Assembly (NCBI GenBank): GCA_016748015.1
Contig: JAAOMT010000678.1
Location: 352,389 to 416,388 of the forward strand
DNA: 64,000 nucleotides
Direction: 5' to 3'
Origin: Geosiphon pyriformis
Taxonomy: Eukaryota > Glomeromycota > Glomeromycetes > Archaeosporales > Geosiphonaceae
Shown here: one piece after another, positions 56,245 to 64,000 of the stretch
Layout: the number at the start of each line of letters is the position of its first letter
Numbering within the stretch: position 1 is the stretch's first letter
Made by a program: the position numbers and the translations under genes
Notes under the pieces: model-generated
Database searches by the model: none
What the model was told of the DNA's origin: nothing
What the model saw: the letters and a program-made list of their open reading frames with translations, nothing else

Positions 56245-56720
56245 TTAACCGGTTGAGATAATTTCTCCTTGGCCAACAATTTTTTCCTCTGCTATATTAA
56301 CTGGTACATCTATTCTACCTGTTGACCCAAATCCCTGTATCTCTCTTGCTGTTATTTCTAATTCTTCCCTGTTTCCCACTGACATTAATTGAGCTATTTT
56401 AACCAGAGGCAGGAATATTGTCTGTGCTATCTTTTTGTTTGGTTCTATAATATAGGCCTTTTCTGAGTCATTTTGTAGCATGGCGATGATATTTCCTATA
56501 TATTCCACATCATTTATTCCTCCTCTTATATTAATCTCTCTTCTTGCTAAACTACTCCGGGATGCTAGTTGAACTATTGTTGTTGCTGAAATTTCCAGCA
56601 CTATTTTCAGATCAATGCAGGTGCGCAAATGTGGTTCCAATTTGATAACATCTTTTCCAGGATATTTCAGATCAAACCCTACATCGATATCATGTGCTCA
56701 TTCTGGCATAATGCCTTCGC
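56245..56720 (-). pseudogene. E5 dUTPase domain (reference copy)
   Basis: All five trimeric dUTPase motifs in order: motif 1 DIDVGFDLKYPGKD (about 56700-56660), motif 2 RSSLA intact, motif 3 GGINDVEYIGNI (Asp and the substrate-stacking Tyr kept; DAGY reads DVEY), motif 4 KKIAQTIFLPL, motif 5 IQGFGSTGR intact (about 56345-56312). A stop lies before motif 1 (PE*AHD). About 140 codons from motif 1 to the C-terminal arm, the usual length of this family. In the element it lies between the Cys-rich modules and RT, a placement different from the RNase H-integrase position of lentiviral dUTPases. Confidence 0.92.
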
Positions 56721-57057
56721 CATTGTCACTGTACTATTTCAACTCCTGTTCTTTGGAGAGATCTAGTAGAGCAATGTATTGTTCGTAGTTAGGATCGAAG
56801 TCTGAATCATTGATATTTTCGTTGCCATATTGTGCAGAGCTGGAACTGGTGTTTTCATCATTGTCATTGTCAAGGTTTGAATTGGGATTGTAAACTAATT
56901 CTGATTCTGATATGCAGCTGTTAATTGGTTCCTCTTCCTTGGGGATTGTGTAGATCATGCGTGGTGGTGGATTGTAGATGAGGTCACACTCATCACAATA
57001 TTGGAAGTTACATGGAATTAAACAGTGGTAACATAACCTGGTGTTTATTTCTCCCAA
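56721..57057 (-). pseudogene. E5 second Cys-rich module and acidic spacer
   Basis: Frame 57057-56734: GEINTRLCYHCLIPCNFQYCDECDL gives a C-x2-C-x3-C-x4-C-x2-C cluster, followed by IYNPPPRMIYTIPKEEEP and an Asn/Ser/Asp-rich spacer (DNDNDENTSSSSAQ-like) to the dUTPase. Present in every copy with this region, and in family B as CEEYIMPCNDKWCSEC. A zinc ribbon or half-ribbon is plausible. Confidence 0.75.
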
Positions 57058-57640
57058 GTGTTGTTCCTGTTTCTTTCTTGTGGGTGCTAATTCCTGGTAA
57101 TGTTTATGGAATTGCTCCAGATTTAGAAAATTTATGACTGGTTCTGGGTCCCAGTCAAGTTCTATGGGCTCTGGAGAATTGTTTTTGATTTCTTTGATCT
57201 TTTTGGGTGTTGCTCTTTCTATTTTGGTAATTGCTATTCTCCAAATTTTGTCATCATCATGTGGACAACTGTCCAGTTGCTACATGGCTCTTTTCCAGGC
57301 TGCCTCTATTGGGGTTTCTTTCCTTATCCAGTCACTTATTAAAATTGTGTATTGACACAATACATCGCATATTCTTCTACATTCAGGAATGTCATTCCAC
57401 ATCTCTTCATCTAGTAGGATCTTTCCACAAGCAAGACAAGATTGGTTATCCTATTTTTCTTGCCTCTTTGGTCACCCAAAGCATTCGAGTAGGCATGAAC
57501 AACAGTAGAACTTTGTTGTAGTGTGGTATTCCTTATTGTTACCACAGCATGCACCCATTGATGACAGTTTCTTGCCATAATTGACGCATACAAGTCTTGG
57601 CCATCGATAATTGGATTGTTGTGGAGTGTGGTGGGTGTAG
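57058..57640 (-). pseudogene. E5 first Cys-rich module
   Basis: Minus strand from about 57605: RLVCVNYGKKLSSMGACCG, FYCCSCLLECFG, SCLACGKILLDEEMWNDIPE, CDVLCQYTILISDWIRK, ETPIEAAWKRAM, then LDSCPHDDDKIWRIAI, ATPKKIKEIKNN, PVINFLNLEQFHKHYQELAPTR. Ten or more Cys in under 100 residues, several as CxxC. Two Trp codons are stops. E1, E2, E3 and E4 all hold recognisable versions. No family recognised; multiple zinc sites are inferred from spacing only. Confidence 0.72.
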
Positions 57641-57987
57641 GAATTATAAATGGTGACAGTTGGTGGCGTTCTTTCTTTTTTTTCTTTTTCTTTTCCCTTA
57701 TCTTTGTTCTATTCCCAACTTGAGGCTTCTTCTTGTTTGTTGTCAATCCAAATCAAATCATTGGTTTCCCAGGTAAGTTTGTTTGTTTGCTTTCCTTTCC
57801 CATTGTCATCCCAAGAGAGTATTGGTGGCAGCTTGTTGTGCTCTTTGTCAGCCCATGACACTTGGTAGGCTTTCCAGGTAGGTTTTGGTTTCTCTTCCTC
57901 GAAGTCGATTAGTGGTGCTGTGGTGTTGGTAGTCTTAAAGTGGCCACACATTGCTGGTACTTGCATGTGTTGTCCGTTCTGGCTGAG
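57641..57987 (-). pseudogene. E5 post-protease spacer of the polyprotein
   Basis: Frame 57966-57709: VPAMCGHFKTTNTTAPLIDFEEEKPKPTWKAYQ, WADKEHNKLPPILSWDDNGKGK, WETNDLIWIDNKQEEASSW, followed by a Lys-rich run. Trp and acid-rich, low complexity. Conserved in E1, E2 and E4 but without a known domain. Confidence 0.6.
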
Positions 57988-58700
57988 TTAAAGCTTTTGG
58001 GTATTCCAGTCCAGAGTGGTGTTCGTCTTGGACAGCCAGTCATTACTAACTAGAGCTTGATATTGGGTAGCTTCTATGATGAGTACTTTGATTGGTACTA
58101 TGATGCTGTTAATTTCGATTGGTAAGTCATCGATTTTGCCGATTAGAGTCTTGATTGCTCCATTAGCCATGATGATTCTGGTGCTAGCAGCTCAATCAAC
58201 TCAGCAACCTAATTGATCCATGAGTTGTTGTGTGATGATGCTGCCTGCTGAACCACTGTCAAAAATTAGTTTGATGGGATGGCCATCAATTTTCACATCA
58301 GTGTACATAGCGGTAATTGGCTTTTTTTTCAGTGTGGCTCTACTAAATAATGGCATGGTTGACAGTTCCTCAAGTTCGAATGAAAAAATGGCATCCAGAG
58401 ATTTGTCTTCCATGATTGTGGCAGGTGGAATGTTGCTGGTAGATGTTTGTCTGAGTTCCTGGTTGTTGGGTGTGGCATTTTCTGGAATAACCAGGAGACT
58501 TAAATAGTTTTGGGAATTCAGGTGTTGGGTGGTGCCAGTTTCCGAATTCCAAGAACAGAGTTCTGAGCTTTGGTGAGAGGAATTGGAGATCGGTTGATGA
58601 ACAACTATCGCCAATCTCCAATTTTGAGCAATTCTGGATCTTGGATTTCCTGATGTCATTGTAGCTAAGTTTTAGAGCAGTGTTTGGATTGATGGTTAAG
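57988..58700 (-). pseudogene. E5 aspartic protease
   Basis: Frame 58659-58201: LDAIFSFELEELSTMPLFSRA, KKPITAMYTDVKIDGHPIKL, then an intact DSG loop (LIFDSGSAGSIITQQLM; DSG codons 58252-58260). Two Arg codons (CGA to TGA) are stops just after DQLGC, then the frame resumes with ANGAIKTLIGKIDDLP, IKVLIIEATQYQALVSNDWLSKTNTTLDW. The plus-strand frame 58220-58507 is a shadow. Confidence 0.85.
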
Positions 58701-60767
58701 TCTGATAAATTATTTGGGGCGGTGGCTGATAAATTACTGGAGGCTGCTGTTAATAAATTGCCGGTGGCTGTGGTTGATAAACTGGAATTTGATATACTAG
58801 TAGTTAATAGATTGATTGCTGCGTCATTGGCAGGTAAGTATTTTGATATTGGTCTTGGTTTTGATTTGGATAATGATTCAGAGTTTGGAACTGGCAATCA
58901 GGGTTTCTGTATTGATTTTCCGATTGTTGGTTGCTATAAGTATGACAATTAACTCGAATATGGCTTTGTTTACCACAGTTGTGGCAGACATGCGTTTCTG
59001 GCTGCCACGGCAGACTAGGTGCTGTTAAGGATAATGGACGTGATTGATTTTGGAAACAATTCATGTTTCCTGAATTATGGCGTTGTTGTGGTGTTTGATA
59101 TATGGCGCGATTGTTAGCTAAATACTCCTCTAATTTCTGATTAATTGATTCGCTAAAATGTTTTAATTTGGAATCCAATTCAGATAATCTATTTATTACT
59201 AGGTTTACTGCTTAGGCATGGTTGGCTTTTAACTTAGCTGCTTCAAAATTTCTGGCATGTGTAACTGCAGTAGGGAGGTCAACTGGATGCATTGGGCATA
59301 CTCACTGAAGGAAGTTACTATGCAAATTTCTAATAAATTGGTTTAAAATCTGTGGTGCTGTAAAATAGTCAGTTTGAATTGCTTGGATCTGGTACAGGTT
59401 TCTATGGAAGCATTCTAAGTAAGTAGTGACTACTTCAGTATCTTCTTGTTTAATAGTGGTGAAAAGGTTGGCTAACTTGTTGATGCTATTATTGTTGCTG
59501 AAATATCTTATGAATTCTGTCTTAAAGTCATTGAAGGTTTGAGATTTGACAGCTAGACTTTGATACCATGCATCTGTGGTGTCCCTTAGAAAGTATGGGA
59601 TGGCTTGAAGTACTTGAGTGTCATTCCACCCATTCACAGTAATGGCTTTCTCTATATCATTTAGCCATAGTTGCATGTTGTCTTCTTTGCTGGTAAAGTT
59701 GTCAAGTTTTGCGATTGGTACATAGACCATTGGATTTAAGTTGGGTTGTTGTGGTGGCTGTTGAAGCAGTTGTTGTTGTACTGGTTGTTAGAGTGGTAGT
59801 TGAAATGGCTGTTGTATGGATTCAGCTATTGGATTAATTGGCAGTTGCTTGATGACAATTACTGGAGATAAGTTTTGCTGATTAATTAATTCGGGGTTTG
59901 GATTGTTCTGCCTTTGATGATTCGGAGTTTCGATTTCCGAATTTTCTAAATTTAGATTTTGCTGAGCTTGAAAATTTGGGGTTTCAACTTCTGGGTTTTC
60001 AGTGATCAGGTTCTAGTAAGTAAATTCTTGATCTTCCGATTCTTCCTCTTCTTCCTCAGATAGTTCCCATGGGGTAACAGTTCCAAAGTCTGGCTGAGGT
60101 GGTGGTGATCAAATTCTTGATGGCGTTGGTGATTGTGATTTAAATCCTTTGAAGTATTTGCCATATGGTCCTAATAATTCTGTTTTCTTTTGTTTACTTT
60201 GGAATAGAAATTGTCCAAATGTTGATGCCATGTTTGATGTGGACACACTTATTGATAAAATGTTAATGGTGCTTCTGGGTGTATAGTGATAAGATGGATT
60301 GGTTGAGGATTCAACTTTTGTTTTCTTCCAAGTGGGTGGTTGTATTCTTTTAGGTATTACTGCTGATGTTTGTAGTTTTTCTTTGCCTTTATTAGCATAT
60401 GTAATTAGATATCTTTGTTGAGTGTGATGTTCAATTTTTTGGTTGATCTCAGTGATAATGGATGCAAAATTATGATTTGTTGGTAGATTGGTGTTTTGAA
60501 TTAATTCTCTATAGAAAGTTTCCCTTGCTGATTCAGTATTTACTGGTGTTCCTAACAAAGAGGAAATCTTTTCATTGACGTAGAAATTGAAGGCTGATTT
60601 GGCAGATATATGATTGTGGTTTAATCTCAAGTATTGACAATAGTATTGAAATAAGGATTTTGTGAATCCTAAATGGTTTGCTCCTATATTTTCTAATTCT
60701 GCCACTTTTGGATAGTGTTTGTTGGTACTGGTTCTCTGTAGAATTATACCTCACAAGAAGCACCAAA
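58701..60767 (-). pseudogene. E5 gag: N-terminal block, linker, capsid, CCHC nucleocapsid
   Basis: N-terminal block 60705-60109 (GANHLGFTKSLFQYYCQYL, FNFYVNEKISSLL, then ASTFGQFLFQSKQKK and GPYGKYFKGFKSQSP), Gln/Pro-rich linker about 60060-59735, capsid of Retrotrans_gag type 59730-59302 (YVPIAKLDNFTSKEDN, AITVNGWNDTQ, AIPYFLRDTTDAWYQSLAV, FKTEFIRYFSNNNS, YLECFHRNLYQIQ), and nucleocapsid 59178-58804 with an intact knuckle at 58945-58986 (CHNCGKQSHIRVNC). The first ~150 conserved codons have no ATG; the frame opens with GTG GCA GAA and an in-frame TGA lies upstream in the primer-site stem. Confidence 0.87.
60723..60767 (-). promoter_or_regulatory. E5 primer-binding-site stem-loop
   Basis: In element sense TTGGTGCTTCTTGTGA, a loop around GGTATAATTC, then TACAGAGAACCAGTACCAA. 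Outer arms TTGGTGCT and AGTACCAA pair with one G-U; the inner stem is weaker than in E1 and E2. It starts at the base next to the LTR. Confidence 0.6.
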
Positions 60768-61599
60768 TGTTACAGTAATTATTTGGGGTCTCAAGTCAAA
60801 TAACAAATCCATAACTTGGTGCTCAAAAGCTATTTGTGTTGATGATAAACTAAAGATTTTGGGATCTGAAGGTTTTTCCAATGAGTTTTTTGTATAATGG
60901 ACAGAGATTCAATAGTTGTTTTATCTATAGCTTCCCAGATTTGTAAGTCTGTCAATTCTTTTCTCAGCTTGGTGGCCGGCAATCCTCTAATAAGTAATTC
61001 GTATCTTTTGTATGTGTCCTACCCACTCGCAGGGGTTTTTTACCAGGCAATTCTTAATGTTAGTAATTAGCACTTTTAATCAATTGGTTAGTGCACAATA
61101 ACAAAATCACAAAAAATAAAGAAAATAACAAAAAATAAAGAAATGTAAAGAAATAAGCCAAGGCATTTGGTAGATTAGTATTCTGTCAATAGCCATAATC
61201 AAGAGCTATTGTTTCAGCATGATTAAGTATTAATTACTATCAACATGAAATGTTAATAGTGGAGAGTGAATTGAAATATGAAATAATTATTTATTTGATG
61301 ATTTTGTTTCTAGGCTAAGAATTCTGTGATATCGATTCTGTCTTTTCTGTTTCTAATACTACTGTTATATATACATATTTGAAATTCCTCAATTCCTTAA
61401 TTCTTTATGACAGAAATCCTGGAATTCCTAGAATTCTGCGATTCTTTTGAGAGGAATCCTGGAATTCTGGAATCCTGTGATTCCTCGTCGGAGAATCCTG
61501 CAATTCCTGAGAGGAATCCTGGAATTTTATATTTACTATGTCTACTTCTGATTGGCTAATAATTATACTAATATATTTCCTATATTTCTATAAATAACA
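60768..61599 (-). repeat. E5 5' LTR
   Basis: 832 bp, TGTTACAG...AATAACA on plus. TATATATA at about 61366-61373, GGAATTCC-like array at about 61408-61535, ATTGG at 61551-61555. Confidence 0.93.
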
Positions 61600-61944
61600 A
61601 CACATTCTGGCATAATATTTTTTCTACTATTATTAAACCATCTTAATTCCTGCTCCTTAGCAAGATCAAAAAGTGTAATGTATTGTTTGGGATTTGAATT
61701 GGAGTTTGAATTGTTGTTATTATTGTTGTTATTATTTTAAACAGAGCTGAAATTATTGTTATTGTTATCATTGTCAGAGTTTGAATTGAGATTAAATGGT
61801 AATTCCAATTTTATTTTGTAGCTATTGATTGGTTTTTTTTTTCCAGAAATAGTATAGATTATGCATGGTGGTAAATTGTAAATGAGATTACACTCATTAC
61901 AATATTAAAAATCACAGAGAAATAGATAGTGTTGACAAAGTTGA
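61600..61944 (-). pseudogene. E6 continuation: second Cys-rich module and spacer to dUTPase
   Basis: Minus strand from 61944: QLCQHYLFLCDF, stop, YCNECNLIYNLPPCIIYTI, KKPINSYKIKLELPFNLNSNSDNDNNNN, poly-Asn spacer, QYITLFDLAKEQELRWFNN, IMPEC at 61610. With 51518 downward this restores the dUTPase start across E5. Cut at 61944 by the E7 LTR. Confidence 0.85.
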
Positions 61945-62757
61945 TATTACAGATGATTATTTGGAGTCTCAAAGCAAATAACAAACCTGTAACTTGATGC
62001 TCAATCAATTATAATGATGTTGATTTTTGAAGGTTTTCGTGATCTGAAGGTTTTGGTAGAGTTTTTTGTATAATAGACAGAGATTTAATTAATAGTTTTA
62101 TCTGTAGTTTCCTGAAACCACAGTTTTGTTAATTTTTTTCTTAACATAATAGTCAGTAATTCTCCTGGTAAGATATCTTCAATTCTGAGTGTCTATCTTT
62201 ATTTCTGGATTTTTTACTAGTGCTATATCCTGATATCAGTATCTCTGTATGTAAATCTTTTTAATCAAGTTAGCAAAATAACAATAAAAATAAAGCAAGA
62301 AAAAAAAATAAGAAAATAAGCCAAAGCAATTTGTATGTTAGTATTCTGTCAATAGTTATGATCAAAAGCTATTGTTTTAATGTAATTAAGTATCAATTAC
62401 TATCAACATAAAGTGTTGATAGTGAAGAGAGGATTTGAAGTAGTGAATAATTATTTATTTTATTTGTAATATAAAAGGTTGCTTAGATTAAATCTAAATT
62501 GAGAGATCTGTTTTTTCTATTTCTGACACTACTGTTATATATACATAATTGAGATTCCTCAATTTCTCAATTTTTTACACCAAAAATTCTGGAATTCTTG
62601 GAATTCTGTAATTTTTTTTGAGAGAAATCTTAAAATTCTAGAATTCTGTAATTCCCTGTACAAGAATTTTGAAATTCTTAGAATTTCACATTTACTACAG
62701 CTACTTCTGATTGGCTAATTTATATGCTAATATACTTCCTATATTTTATGAGTAACA
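61945..62757 (-). repeat. E7 3' LTR (family A)
   Basis: 813 bp, TATTACAG...GAGTAACA on plus. Holds a perfect hairpin ACTATCAACA/TGTTGATAGT at 62399-62423, TATATATA at about 62535-62542, and ATTGG at about 62710. Confidence 0.9.
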
Positions 62758-63420
62758 TTATTTCCTTCTTTTTAATATTAAGCTTTGTCAAAATCTTCTA
62801 ATTCTAATTCTCTGTTTTTGAGCATTTCTTGAACTTCTTTTTTGAGAATTACTTAAGTTATCTTGTTTTGTAATTTTTCAAATTGGGCATTGGTTATTTT
62901 TCCCATTTGGTTAATGGTAATAGTGTTTATTGCTGGATTAAGTAGAATTTCTGGTCAGTCTTGAAATTTGGTATATAGCCAATAAATGGCTCTTGCTTGT
63001 GTGGTCAAATTTTTTTTCTCCACAAATAATTCCAGTTGTTGCAGTATTGTTGTATCAAATAATTATTTTGTTTTATCCATGTATAAATTTTGAATGTTCA
63101 AGTATTGTCTCAGATAAAAATAACAAAAGTTTTTTGGAAATTGTTGTATCTACCAATTACAAGTTTTGATAATCAACTCTTGATATTGGGTGATTTTTGG
63201 TTGTGCTTTTATTGTCAATTTCACTTTTGTAATTATTTTGTCAACAGTGTTTTTTGTTTTTCTCTGTACTTTATCTCATGATCTTTTTTTGGTGTTTTTG
63301 TATTTAATGGTTTGTTGATTGATTGTAATTTCTATTTCTTGTTGTTGGATCAGTTGAAAGAATTGTTGTGTTAGTGAGTGAATGTCATCAGTAATTTCCA
63401 TTTTTTTACTGTTTTTCATT
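62758..63420 (-). pseudogene. E7 post-integrase C-terminal region
   Basis: Minus strand: MEITDDIHSLTQQFFQLIQQQ at 63400-63335, EITINQQTIKYKNTKK, KIITKVKLTIKAQPK, LEQLEQ-type segment near 63040, ITINQMGKITNAQFEKLQNK and ELELEDFDKA just before the polypurine tract. Stops at former Gln and Trp codons. Confidence 0.62.
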
Positions 63421-64000
63421 GTATCTATTATGTCTTTATATATTTTTTTGGTTGATCAACTTGACATGTTTGTGTTGATGATAATGATTGGTTCTAGATC
63501 TCATGGAATCTCATCTGGTTTGACTAGTATTTTTTGTACTCCCAATTGCAGAATATTAGTGGTGGATGATAATATTATACTGTAGTATGATTTCAGTCGA
63601 TCTCTATATGTTACTTTGGCTAAAATTTTGTTGTTTCATCTTAATTTATAAGCTCTATTTCCAAGAATTTCTTTTATGTAAAATGGTCTGTCCCATTTGA
63701 GATCAAATTTTTCACTTTATTGTTTTTTCACTTTAGTACAATGTAAAAGTACTTTGTCTCCAATCTTGAATTCAATTGGTTTATCTGGTAGTTGGTTATT
63801 ATGTCTTTTTTTTTGTTTTTTTTGTGACTTTTGGATGTTATCAATTGCTCTTCATCATTTATTTTTTAGAGTTTCTATCAAGTCATATGTTCTTCTTAAC
63901 AATGTTTCCTGAAAATTGTCTTCAATTATTGGTTCTGTTGGATAAGTGTTAACTTTTATCTCAACTAGTAATATTGCTGTTCTACCATATACTAATTCAA
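63421..64000 (-). pseudogene. E7 integrase C-terminus with GPY/F module
   Basis: Minus strand from 64000: ELVYGRTAILLVEIKV, EDNFQETLLRRTYDLIETL, DKPIEFKIGDKVLLHCTKVKKQ, then the GPY/F module at about 63725-63590 (SEKFDLKWDRPFYIKEIL, YKLR), and IQKVLVKPDEIP. Trp before SEKF is a stop. Plus-strand frames over this part are shadows. Confidence 0.78.

Larger units (their letters stand above)
51519..61599 (-). mobile_element. E5: best-preserved family A retrotransposon
   Basis: 10,081 bp on the minus strand with both LTRs (51519-52366 and 60768-61599), a perfect 4-bp duplication ACAC (51515-51518 and 61600-61603), and all domains in order. It keeps many more CpG dinucleotides than its neighbours and fewer stops, so it is the youngest element with two LTRs here, though still broken (stops in protease tail, dUTPase, RT, integrase and GPY/F). 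Confidence 0.95.
61945..64000 (-). mobile_element. E7: family A retrotransposon, 3' part only
   Basis: 3' LTR 61945-62757, polypurine tract 62758-62775, C-terminal region and integrase end; the rest lies right of the window. It interrupts E6. Left flank of the LTR is TTGA. Confidence 0.88.

Overview
Kind of DNA. The whole window is transposon DNA; I found no host gene, rRNA, tRNA or CRISPR array. It is very A+T-rich and eukaryotic. The elements are Ty3/gypsy-type LTR retrotransposons (gag with a CCHC knuckle, aspartic protease, dUTPase, RT, RNase H, integrase with GPY/F module), one endonuclease-type LINE and a SINE-like repeat. From memory the protein families resemble predicted proteins of early-diverging, arbuscular-mycorrhiza-related fungi (Glomeromycotina, for example Geosiphon); I could not verify this. 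Nearly every reading frame is broken, mostly where Gln, Arg or Trp codons became stops, so coding features are listed as pseudogenes.

Layout. Three LTR families are recognisable, all with TGTTAC...GTAACA-type ends and 4-bp target duplications. Family A: E1 (1-5561, minus), E2 (5562-12983, minus), E4 (25409-36340, plus), E5 (51519-61599, minus), E6 (46343-51518 plus 61600-61944, minus) and E7 (61945-64000, minus). Family B: E3 (12984-22296, minus) and a solo LTR (32975-33965). Family C: one solo LTR (1896-2763). A minus-strand LINE is split into 36341-38110 (ORF1) and 22297-25408 (rest of ORF1 plus ORF2). From 38111 to 46342 lies an extremely A+T-rich block with decayed relics of LTRs A and B, plus two copies of a SINE-like repeat, one of them hardly decayed.

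Nesting. E4 sits in LINE ORF1; E3 sits in the 3' part of LINE ORF2; E2 sits in the 3' LTR of E3; E1 sits in the integrase of E2; the family C LTR sits in E1 gag; the family B solo LTR sits in the integrase of E4; E5 sits in the dUTPase of E6; E7 cuts E6 again. Several joins restore the interrupted sequence when a 4-bp duplication is removed.

Most interesting biology. Families A and B share an unusual pol layout: protease, then two cysteine-rich putative zinc modules, then a dUTPase with its canonical motifs, then RT. Both carry an extra region of about 200 codons after the integrase GPY/F module. All three LTR families have a short tandem-repeat array just upstream of the TATA box. Family A LTRs encode conserved hairpins and place the presumed primer-binding site in a stem-loop.
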